Assembly (NCBI RefSeq): GCF_014633365.1
Contig: NC_068347.1
Coordinates: 29,802,116-29,866,115, forward strand
Length of the DNA stretch: 64,000 nucleotides
Source of the DNA: Diospyros lotus
Taxonomy: Eukaryota > Streptophyta > Magnoliopsida > Ericales > Ebenaceae
Direction of reading: 5' to 3'
Part shown: one piece after another, positions 35,801-45,448 of the stretch
How positions within the stretch are numbered: the stretch's first letter is position 1
Layout: every line of letters starts with the position of its first letter
Translations under genes and position numbers: made by a program
The notes under the pieces: model-generated
Told to the model about the DNA's origin: nothing
Seen by the model: only the letters and a program-made list of their open reading frames with translations
The model's database searches: none

Positions 35801-38800
35801 TTCTAACGTATTTGTTAAATTTATCTGATCTTCTCCGAAAAAAGCCTCATGTGACATTTTATCTGACCTTTTCAAGATAAATTTATTTGACCCCCCCCTT
35901 CCAGATAAATTTAGGCCAAATATATTTGTCTGATATTTTACAGATAACTCTAAATTACCTATATGCCCCTTTAGGATAATTAATTTTATTTAATACATTT
36001 TTAAAATGTAAATTTATTAAGTTTTATTTTTATAATAAGCTTGGTTTTAAAAGAACTTATTTATTTAACTCTTATAATTAATGTCATCTAATACATTTTT
36101 AAATTCTCATATGTTTTGGCAATTTTTAAAATTTAAATGACATTATTCCTTTCATCGATTTTTAAAATTTAAATTTCTCTCTCTATATATATATTTTATT
36201 ATCTAATACAAGTTCCTTTCATCGATTTTTTAAATTATTTTATTCAATTTTATATTTTATTATCTATTATAAAAATATGTTTTCGAAATTTTTTATTATC
36301 TAGGTGGAATTATTGTAATTCCACTAATAATTATTTTTATTTTCTGAGTCTTTCGAATTTATTTTTGAACATGGATTTAGAAAATAAAATAATATTTTTA
36401 AATTTTCTTTGTTGACAATTCAAGTTAATCATAAAACACTATTTTAATCATAAATTTGTTACTGATAAATTTGATAACAGGGATATTTTGATAAAAAAAA
36501 AACCCCTTATCTTGGTGTTTATCACATACATTTAACAAACATATGAAAAGAAAAAATATAGTTTTCAATAGATTTCAAAAAATTTAACAAACAATCTGAT
36601 AGAAATCTTGGAATGTTTTTCCAACCTTATCTTGATTGTTCCATATCTTAGTCTAGAAAGCTTTTCAATCTTATTTTGATACTCCCTTATCTTGCTCATT
36701 TTACAAACACTACCTTAGTTGTTAAGAAAATGAGTTGGCAACAACTATATTCTTAGCTGTTAAGTAAATGAATTGGCAGTAGCTATAGCTGTTAAGAAAA
36801 ACCAAGGAAGCTAACTTCCTATGAGTTGGCTTGTTTAGTTGGTTAAGTAAACTAACCGACTTATGACTACTGTAAATAGATGTATGAGTCTACATTTGTA
36901 AGAACAAGAGAGAGAGAACAAAAAAGAAAAGAGAAATTGGGTGTGAGAAGGAAATAAACTCTAGCGAGTTTATTGTGTTAAGAGTGGCTAAAACAAAAGC
37001 CAAGTTTGTGAGTGTTTTTGTATTTGTTTTATCAATAAAATTTCGTTGAGCTTGCAGATTTTATTTCTGCACAAAGGGAAAAATATTCCACACATATTTT
37101 TTCCCAACACCTATGAACACACACACACACACACACACAGCAATTCAATCTCATTAAATCTTTATCATACTGGCCACATTTGGACAATTGATAAAACTAG
37201 ATAATTAGCTTCTTCTTACCTGGATCCCAACACATTCAACTCATATAATATGTGAGCCACTTGATAGTTCCTGGCAGGAACTCTGGGCAAAACTTGTTTT
37301 GATCTCATTAGTCTAGTGGATAGACTCTTCATCATTTTGGCACCAGAATGAGGTGGTAAGCCATCATATATTATGAACTTAGCTCCTACAAAATTTGATC
37401 TTCCCAAAAGAAAAAGAATAGTATTATTTTAGTCCCAGATAAGAAAGATACTAGGAATTTTTATGCCCGATAGATCTCAAGAAGCACCTTAATTTTCCAA
37501 TATATGCTCTACTCCCCCTTGATGTGTCATCAGCTTGCAGTGATATGTTGTAGTCTGTACACATTGTCCTCCCAAACTTACGTGCTAAAAGCAGAAACTT
37601 CCCCTTATCAGCTAGTGCTGCCATATGGATTGACACGAGATCAGAGAAAATAAAGTTTGCAGTTCCAAAAAGGAAGTTATGGAAAAATAGGCGTGCTTCC
37701 TGTGAATTCCCATTTATAATGAAAAAGAGAACTAGTGATTAATTAAATTGCCTGACAAGAAAAGCCCCCTTGTAAATGTCATAGCAGTAAGCATAACAAA
37801 GATAATATATACTTACCTAGGGTCAAATTAAGGTATAGATGATATGTTTGAGTCGATCGATTCCTTCTTATAAAACATTGGAGGAGAGAGTCTCTAGGTC
37901 CAGGCTGCAGGTAATAGGTAACATTTATAATGATACACAAGCTGAAAATTAAAACAATCAGTTGATACTGAATACATGGAATGCAAAGTTCCCAGGAACT
38001 GTTAAAACAAAAAATATTTCCTTAGCTTAGAATACTATAATTATCCCATTCATACTTCATTGAAGCCTGAGGAAAGCTAACTCATCAATGTGGTGCTTAG
38101 AAGGATTTTGTTGGATGAAAAGAGCAAGATTGCTCGAGAGATGTAATCAAAAGTCAACAGAAACTAGGACAAGCTAAGGATAAATTGTTCAAAATATCAA
38201 AGCTAAAGCTAGGCTGGAATGCCCATGGTAGCTTTAGTAGAGATCACAAACCAAGTTACTAAATTACCCAATCAATGGTGTTGGCATAAGAGGTCTGGTT
38301 ATTCAGAATAGTGTTTAGTAAGTACTAAAAGTGATTCTAGCGTTATGCCTTGTCTTCTACTTATAAGTAGACACATTAACTGGTAACGAGTTCATCCCAC
38401 ATTATCCCAAATAACAGTATCTTCACAAGCACTACATACACTTCTTTTTTCTGAAAATACCAGCAATTTTACCAGTCTAAAGCTTCAAATGTAACGCTAA
38501 AAAACAATGCATACAATGATTTTGCCAGATTCAGAGCCTGTTTGGCTTACCCTTTTTAGGAGCATTTAAACTCTCTTGCTTTAAAAACTTTTAAATCTTT
38601 TAAGTTATAAGGCTTTTAAGCTAATAAAGTGTTTGGATAAAAAATGCTTAAAGCTGTTAGTTATGTAGTTAAGCATTTGGTGGAATAAAACTTATATAAG
38701 CTATCAAAAGTTATAAAAATGACCAAAAAACTTATTGTTTATTTTAACAAATAAAATTTCTTAAATGCAACTTTTAGATTAAAATTTTAACTAATTGTAT

Positions 38801-40279
38801 TTTGTAACAAATTATAGCATATATTAGTTAATTGATAATAAACTTGATAATACAAATGCTAAATTTATCTTTAGTTAATAAATATACATGTTCAAACATA
38901 TATATAAATATAATAATAAATAAAAAAATCAAGTGAAGCCTCACCCAAAACCCATTGCGAGATTGGTTTCGGTGATTTGGAACCCAGAAGAGAGAGAGAG
39001 AGATGGGGGGGTTCGAAGCTTCTTCTTCCGGTGAAGAGCGTGAGGAAGACAACGACTGGCATTGGAAACAGCTGCGAAGGGCAGTTCCGGCGTTGATGGC
39101 TTGACCATGTTGAACGGCGTTGGTTGGAAATACAAGATGTATTTGAGGGCATAATCGACTTTTAACTTAGTCAATATCAGCGTTTTTTAGCTAACTTAAA
39201 CGCTACATTTAAGAAAAGTTGGTGGATGATAGCTTTCAAAAACGCTAATAAGATAGCGCTTAAGCTATTTTAACATAACCAAACATAAAACTCTAAAAAG
39301 CTAGCCAACATTTAAAAACTCTAAGATAGCTAAAAGCGGTCAAACCACTAAGCCAGACACTCCCTCAATAATAATGCATCAATCACAGTCTTGATGGCCT
39401 AGACATGAAAATGGGTATTTTCCTTTACAACTGCTTTTTCATCATCACAAGTTTTTACAGGCCTAGAAGACGCAGTTATGGACAAGCCATAGTTCATCTC
39501 ATTTCTTGCACTCCTAACCCATAATTTCTCTTTTACACAAAATCAGCTCAACTAGCAAAACACTAATCCTACAGCTGAAAATTCATAGAAGAAACCAAAT
39601 TATGGACATAACCAAAATCACCACTACAAAGAAAATGCCTAAAATTCAAGAGCAACTCATTTTGGTTGCGGCATCTGTTCTATATTTTTCTGTCCCCAGA
39701 AGACACCACAAATAACTATTTTTGAAACAGGATACATGATATTTCTTAAAAACTAGACAAAAACCAAAATTTATCCTAGAAGCTATGAAGAACCAAATTC
39801 GTATCAAAATAATATATATATATACATAAATATATATACACATGGAATTCTAGACTTCGTTTTAGTGTTGCATCTAAAACCGCTGAAGTAAAAACAAAAA
39901 TCCAAAACAAACATTATGAATAGGCAGCCAAACAGAGCCTAGGAGATTCATAGTTTACCTGCTTTACAGATATTGGGAATGTCAATTTGCCAGAAGCCTC
40001 AGGCGTCCTCACAAACTCCTGCATGATCTGCCTCCAGTTCCGGCAGACTCCGGCACAGGCAACCAAACTCCGCCGCCACGGCCAACTATTCTCGTCCTCC
40101 TCCACCCTCGCGAACACCTCCCTCAACAGTTCCGGCGGCAAATTTACCCAAGGACTCTGCCCCGATCCGCCGATCTCGGCCGGAGCCGGCGCCATCGCCT
40201 TTGCAGCCCCCACGACACGATCCTGGACAACACGGCGCGACCTCAATTTTAATCCACGCCCAAACTTCATACTCAACAT
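29899..40279 (-). CDS. Tubby-like F-box protein (TLP/TULP family)
   Basis: Coding exons, minus strand: 40279-39959, 37904-37817, 37617-37488, 37399-37220 and 30409-29899. All phases close, giving 409 aa. Residues 43-88 ([15 protein letters not shown] .. VCRNWRQIM) are the F-box, which links to SKP1 in SCF ubiquitin ligases. Residues 108-409 are the Tubby domain: [105 protein letters not shown] and the ending DTKIGCE (most relatives end KIACE). The basic IRRNR at 119-123 lies where plant Tubby domains bind phosphoinositides. Plant TLPs sit at the plasma membrane and act in stress and hormone signalling. A second ATG nine bases downstream (MKFGRG) could be the true start. Intron 4 is 6.8 kb because it holds a Copia element; intron 1 holds a TIR element. 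Paralogue number is not assigned. Confidence 0.93.
30546..30960 (+). repeat. left LTR of the Copia element
   Basis: Begins TGTTAGAATATTC and ends TTTTTTCCCAACA. It has an internal near-tandem block with a period of about 45 bases (GAAATGAGTTGGCA..GCTATATTCTTAG twice). Against the right LTR it lacks about 30 bases between two TAGAA words at its start. A TATA-like CTATAAATAG lies at 30725-30734. Confidence 0.9.
31010..35632 (+). pseudogene. Copia gag-pol, broken
   Basis: Gag starts at 31010 ([12 protein letters not shown]), shifts frame near 31115-31135, and is cut by a hAT element at 31427. It resumes at 32375 with stops and then has two CCHC zinc knuckles ([14 protein letters not shown] and [14 protein letters not shown], about 32776-32878). 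Protease follows ([10 protein letters not shown] near 32994). Integrase has its HHCC zinc finger (H-LGHFNFGS .. CESC) and catalytic residues in [13 protein letters not shown] and NGVAERKN (33134-33928, then 33915-34163 in another frame). Reverse transcriptase runs from 34515 to about 34750 and then jumps to DDLIFTGNN, so the palm with its first catalytic Asp is deleted. RNase H ([24 protein letters not shown]) ends at 35632. The element cannot copy itself. Confidence 0.93.
31427..32366. mobile_element. hAT-like non-autonomous element inside Copia gag
   Basis: Ends CAATGTTTTGAAAACCGGAC and, inverted, CAATGTTTTGAAAATCGGAC (one mismatch in 20). An 8-bp duplication flanks it: AGCATTCG at 31419-31426 and AGCATTTG at 32367-32374, one mismatch. 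Eight-base duplications and CA..TG ends point to hAT. The 940-bp interior has CCGG-rich subterminal words, a GC-rich block with no recognised protein, and an AT-rich block. A relative's right end is at 382-443. Confidence 0.78.
35670..37109 (+). repeat. right LTR of the Copia element, split by a Harbinger-like insertion
   Basis: Starts TGATAGAAAATTAAACC right after the polypurine tract and ends TTTTTTCCCAACA. Removing 35724-36714 plus one TTA gives an LTR that aligns end to end with the left one. It keeps about 30 bases near its start that the left LTR lost. Confidence 0.88.
35724..36714. mobile_element. PIF/Harbinger-like element (family 1) inside the right LTR
   Basis: Ends GGTGGTGTTTGTTAACCAAG and, inverted, GGTAGTGTTTGTAAAATGAG; TTA at 35721-35723 and 36715-36717. 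The left LTR supplies the empty site (ATTCTTGCTTGGCTGTTAA), which confirms the borders. It has a run of 15 G at 35750-35764. No transposase in its 991 bp. Confidence 0.85.
38534..39364. mobile_element. non-autonomous TIR element (family 2) in intron 1 of the Tubby-like gene
   Basis: Ends GAGCCTGTTTGGCTTACC and, inverted, GGGAGTGTCTGGCTTAGTGG; TCA at 38531-38533 and 39365-39367. The arms carry many CTTTTAAG/GCTTAAGC words. A GC-richer block at 38935-39115 reads in several short frames on the minus strand with no recognised domain. Of the three family 2 copies this has the best target-site duplication. Confidence 0.62.
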
Positions 40280-41019
40280 TCCTCTCCAAAGTCCGGGATA
40301 GCCAAACCTTCAACAATTCTCCACAAAATCAAGCTCAATAAGAGCTTCGTTCAAGTTATAAATAAACCAAAGTGAGATTCAAACATCTGTTTCTGAAGAC
40401 TCTCAATTCAGATCAAAGTGCTCCCCGAGAATAGTGGATTTCCGGGAAAATTGTCGAGTTTCTCGAGATTCGGGATTTCCCGGGAAAATTTGAGTGGAGA
40501 ACCTTGACTGTGTTCGGTTTCTAGTTAGGGCTATGAGCGATCAAGTCGTTGCTTTCTTATCTGTTTTTCAAATTAATATTTCAGATTCCTCCTTTTAATC
40601 ACTATTTAAATTTTAGAACTTCGTAGAACTTTAAGATAATATATACAAATGATTTTAATTATTTTTCAAAATCCTTATTCTCATGTGATGGTTGATTGCA
40701 GTGCTTCTAAATATTCTTTTTTTATTTCTTAAAATTATTACTATTAAGAATAATCTTTAAATTAACTTATCAAGAGACGCTAAAAAATGAAAACCTTCTA
40801 ATAAATCACATAAGTTTTCCCTCTTGTTGTTTTAAGTCATAAATATCTTCCAACGTAATAAAAAATATATAACAAAAATATTTTTAAACAAAATAATACT
40901 AAAACGTGGTGATATTTATATAATTATAAATTAAATTATTACATATTTAGTGAGATTAAAGAGTCATCGAAAGATTAGTCTAGAGACTCTAAGATGACAC
41001 GAAACATCCTTACTTAATA
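40280..41019. other. 5' flank of the Tubby-like gene
   Basis: This should hold the minus-strand leader and promoter. TTTCCCGGGAAA-type words near 40450-40490 (CCGGGAAAATTG, CCCGGGAAAATTTG) form a small direct repeat with palindromic cores. No TATA box is clear. Left of 40600 it turns AT-rich. Confidence 0.4.
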
Positions 41020-41620
41020 TTATGTTTGTTGTGTCCAATAAAGTGAGACCAAATCTAAAAGAAGAGATCTAAAAGTTTATCGGAAGAAAAAATTTATAGA
41101 AATAAGTCATAAGTGCAAGAAGTCATCGGATGATTGAGACTACACCATTTCAAGAGATTGACATTAAGATCAAGTGACTTGACTCAGGAGCATCTCTCGA
41201 TGCTTTTAAGAGACTTTCTCAAAAATTTATGAGTCACTTAACAACTGCTATTATAAAAGTTTTCGTGAGTCACCCAGATCTATAAGCTTCTCTTTCAACT
41301 GCACAAAGGACATTTTCGTGAGACTATATATCCCAAGAAACCTGATCTCCAGACACTATTTACGCAAGATCATAAAGAATAGAATTAATCTTACCTCTCA
41401 TATCTTTGCCTATAATCTAGAAGAGAGATCAAAATACCTTAGAGAAATGTGGCTCTTTCTCCACCTCTTGGTCTCCTTTCTCCTGTAAATAAGAGACTCA
41501 TTCTTTAATAAATATACACTCACAACTCTATTCATACCATAATTCTATTTATTTTCTATATTATACACTTTGAGTACAAGACTAACTTAAGTATACTAAG
41601 AAGAATCATTCGTGCCCCTA
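41020..41620 (+). mobile_element. possible eroded Gypsy LTR fragment
   Basis: The stretch ATAAGAGACTCATTC, followed by ACACTCACAACTCTATTC, TACACTTTGAGTACAAGAC and TAACTTAAGTATAC at 41500-41595, resembles in order the R/U5 part of plant Gypsy LTRs (AGGAGACTC.., CTCTGAG..AAGACTGACTTGAGC). No second LTR, TG/CA ends or coding region was found. The match is to a remembered pattern only. Confidence 0.33.
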
Positions 41621-42713
41621 ATCGATTTTTTTATTTGTAGATATTTCGAAAACTACACTCAAGATATTTTTTCACTGCAAATGAATTTATTATTGTATAT
41701 TGATAACTACAGTGTTAATATATATAAAAAAAAAATTATTGCAATTAACTGTGGAAATAACATTAAAACAACCTGTCATATCAAAGATTTTTTTTTTTTT
41801 TTTTCTAACAGCGATGTAACATTGCTCGGTGGGATTATGAAAACTTTGCAAGAATTCAAATCCTGAAGGAAGTGCAAGTTTGTGAGTTGGTCTTGGAATC
41901 GCATTCTTCTTTGAGGAACTTAATTCCCTCCTCTATTTAATCCCACGTTTTCCGCCCTCTCCAAAGCATTCACAAATATTCCAAGAATTAACAATATTTT
42001 TTGCCGTGAATTATTAATTATTTTTTTAAAATTAAAATATATAGTTTTTGAAATATTTATAATTTTTGAGAAGTAGTTAATAATTTTTAAAAAAATATTA
42101 TTAATTTCTTGAAAAAGTATTATTAATTATAAGGGTATCAACATAGTATTTTCATTAAATTATAACATATACAAATTTACAAAATATAACAAATAAGTTA
42201 GATTGTGGATTCGAGTTTATCTCTCTACGAAATCACACAATTATTTGTGTTTATCTAAAGGGTTAGGCCTTTGGAATTCACCTCGCGACGAATCTATTCA
42301 TTTACATTGAGTTGTGGAGTAGATAGATCATGAATTTTAAAAAAAAATGAGATAAATCTAATCTGAAAATTACCTGTGATTGAGGAATCTTTCAAATTTC
42401 TCACATTATAGAAAAAAAAACAAATAATTTGAATAAAAAGCTCTAAGAAAAATTGAATGTAACATGATGTAAACATGAAACCTTTTAAATTACTAGAGCC
42501 TCGGCTTTGTCACTAAACCAAAAATTTATTAGCAAGTAAATTAGCTTTTATTAGGCTAATCTTTGTAATTTATAAAAGTATAAATACTTATTGAGAAAGT
42601 TGAATGTTTAAAGAAACTTAAATATTAAAAAGAAAAGACTTAAATTGACTCGTCCGTGCCATCCAAAATTGCCTGTCCCACGCGACCGTCAAACCACGAG
42701 GGCCCAATTTAAA
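41621..42713. other. AT-rich intergenic DNA, nothing recognised
   Basis: Long poly-T (41789-41805) and poly-A runs and no coding or element signal. The 84-codon frame at 41612-41866 reads low-complexity sequence and is not called. Confidence 0.4.
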
Positions 42714-43046
42714 TAATGTTTGTCAGTCAAAATATAAATAAAAAAATAAAATATAAAAAATATTATAAATAAAAATATATTTTATTATATTTATTAAATT
42801 TATCTCATGACTCTTAAAAAATAACTCACATAACTTCTTATATTAAAATTTTCAAATAAATTTATCTCTTTTCTAAATAAATTTATCTTTAATTTTATAA
42901 ATAAAAATATTTTTCTATGCACTCCAAAAATTTTAAAAAATAATTTAATACAAATTTTAAAATATTTTTCAAGCTTAGTTTGATCATTCTATATCTTGAT
43001 CCATAAATTATTATAATATTATTTTACTCATTTTAATAAATATTAT
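42714..43046. mobile_element. diverged Harbinger-like family 1 copy
   Basis: Left TAATGTTTGTCAGTC and right TTTTAATAAATATTATTAC fit the family 1 ends, and CTAAATAAATTTATC plus TCCATAAATTATTATAATA fit its interior. The target-site duplication is no longer certain. Confidence 0.42.
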
Positions 43047-43178
43047 TACAATCAAAAACTTATCTATCATCATAATTAAATAATTATTTTTTTAAAAAAA
43101 GAAATAACGTGAATTCTTATGATAAAAAATATTATATATTGTACACTACAGTAATGATGAGTTATAGATAACACTAAA

Positions 43179-45443
43179 TGTAAGCACCCCCGCTCGGATA
43201 TCCCAACCATCCGGTCTATCCGAACGAGTGCGCTCACAGAAGGGAAGAGAAATAGATAAAAGACAAAAATACCCTGGCATGCATAAATAAGAAATTTAAC
43301 AGCGGAAGCAAAACGGTAAACATGCATGCCCACAAGCACCCCGCTGATACAGCGGTCATGGAGGATATAAAAAAATACATACAGACCCTGTGCCAACAAT
43401 AGGAGGTACAAATGACAACCTGGCACAGTCAAAAATAAAAGACAACGACTCTAGCAAAACATCAGAGATGACGGGGGCAGCTAACTGTACACCTCACCAA
43501 CGCGGCCGGCTGCTAAGTGGAACGATCCTCGCCCTCGGCCTTTGCTTTACCCTTATCTGGAATGATGGAAAGCAAGGTGAGTCGCAAGACTCAGCAAGTT
43601 TATAAGAAATGAAAGGCTATAAATAAAAGAAGAGACCATCCCAAACACAGCCCCACACGTACACACAAGTCATGAGACGCTACAACACAACAGTGCAGTA
43701 TAATAAGAGCACATACCGGTCCTTGGGGCCCACACAAGACACCTGGCACCCAAGTCCCATACCAACCTGCCGCTGCCCTGAAAGGCAACAATATCCTCAA
43801 CAAACCTGTGCGCACTGTCCCGGGGCGGTACTCCCGTCACCCGTATCCACGTCGGTACTCCCGACAACCGAGCCATAGGCTCCCTCGAAACGGTACTCCC
43901 GTCCGAGAACTAAATACTATCAGTAGCCATGCAATGCACATAAAATGCAATGGCGTAGTGAGCATCAACGTGATACCAGGCGCCCATACATCCAGGCATC
44001 AGGCCATGCTCCGCCCATATAGTAAGCCACACGCAATGCATATGCCTGTGCTGGATGTATCCTAGTCAAGCTAAAATGCCCGTGACCAAGCATAACCAAA
44101 TCATGTTAATCCCAACATGCAGCCCGTACCCATGTGCACATCAAAACGTGCAACGAGAATAAAATATAAGCAGGTATGCTATAATCACATAACGGCTAAG
44201 CTAGTCATCAGTGCCTGGCATCGGTCAACGGTCAGTGGGTAGGAGAGACTCGCCGGCGGCCTAAGGTAGTCCGTACGACAGTCACTCCGTCACCGAACTG
44301 CCGATCCTAGCCCCCACTGCACAACCGCTCCAGCCAGAAAATAACCAAAAATCCAATTAATACCCGAACCGCTAAGAACCTAGCCCCGGGTGAGTACGGC
44401 ATCATTCCCAACAGGCAGGGGGTGGCACAAACCCCCGTAGACAACCAACGAATAAAACCCACGAGATCCATTTAATAAATTAAATCTTAAACTAACCGTT
44501 TAAAAACTTCATAATTAATTAATAGCCAAAACAAATGAAGGGAGGCCCAATAAATCGCCAACGAAAGAAACGACGAGATAGATAAGAAGAACTTGCCTTA
44601 TCAGAGATATCCTTAGGCTCGTTTGGTCCAAAAGCAGTAAAAATTATACAAACTGCAATATCCCAATTATTTGCCAAAATTAATAAAATTGGACGCAAAA
44701 CGAAATTCTGACCGTACAGAATATTAATTACTAGCTGCTCTACATACCTGGATAATTAAATCAGGGATTAAACGGAGTTTAATCCAATTTTTGAAGCCCC
44801 AAAATCTCAAATTTACGTCGCGAGCTCGCTGCCATTTTCTGCAATTTTCCTTACTGCTTGCTGTTCAAATTCACGCCCGAAATCGGGCTAAATTGCGGCA
44901 AAAAACGAGTGGGGAAGGAGGCGCCACGTGGCAGCACGCGGCAGGCCGCTGGGGGAGGCCACCGCCTCTTTCGAAACGACGCCGTTTTGACGCCTATGGC
45001 TGAATTAAATCAGCCAAAATTTCCCCTCCTCGCGCGCAGCCCTCGCAATTCGATCCCTCATCCGCTGCCTGGCCGCCTCGCGCGCGAACCGCCCGCGCCC
45101 ACGCTCGCATCTAACCTATATGTGTTTTAAGTTATATTTAATGTGACTTTTGGCCTCTTCCGCGATTCACGCCAGCACCCCTAAACTTTCATTATATACA
45201 CAAACATCCACTATAATAATTACAGAAACGCCCAGAACTTTCTAAAAATCACACAAATTAATTTATTTTATTTTTTTTTCTTTTTCCAGAAATTCCTAAA
45301 TAACAAAATTAATTTATCTTAGTTTCTTATTTCCTTAAAATCACATTAGTAAATTTTATTAAATCACAACAAATTATTTTAATATTTTTTTTAATTTAAA
45401 TTACCCCAAAATTAAATTAAATTGGCATTTACGGGGCGTTACA
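43179..45443 (-). mobile_element. long solo LTR (about 2.3 kb)
   Basis: The unit begins TGTAAGCACCCC and ends GGGGCGTTACA, with TG..CA ends and a 5-bp duplication CTAAA at 43174-43178 and 45444-45448. On the minus strand it starts TGTAACGCCCCG, a start common in long plant Gypsy LTRs, so that strand is preferred. There is no primer-binding site, polypurine tract or gag/pol at either side. The interior is much richer in G+C than the neighbouring DNA, above all near 43700-43900 and 44870-45110, which creates chance frames on both strands; none has a recognised domain. Confidence 0.68.
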
Positions 45444-45448
45444 CTAAA

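Larger units (their letters stand above)
30546..37109 (+). mobile_element. Copia LTR retrotransposon, complete outline but inactivated
   Basis: Two LTRs (30546-30960 and 35670-37109, the latter split by an insertion) are flanked by an exact 5-bp duplication, CCTAT at 30541-30545 and 37110-37114. The primer-binding site TGGTATTAGAGC follows the left LTR at 30963, and the polypurine tract AAGGAGGGT at 35661 precedes the right one. Domain order gag, protease, integrase, reverse transcriptase, RNase H defines Ty1/Copia. It lies in intron 4 of the Tubby-like gene, opposite to it in direction. Stops, frameshifts, a reverse-transcriptase deletion and a hAT insertion in gag make it non-autonomous. 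Confidence 0.95.

Noticed and set aside
43076..43432. 118-codon minus-strand frame at the border of the 2.3-kb LTR-like unit
   Set aside because: It crosses the element border at 43179 and the target duplication, and has no recognised domain.
44791..45130. Overlapping plus-strand frames in GC-rich DNA
   Set aside because: High G+C alone explains the open frames; they lie in the LTR-like unit.
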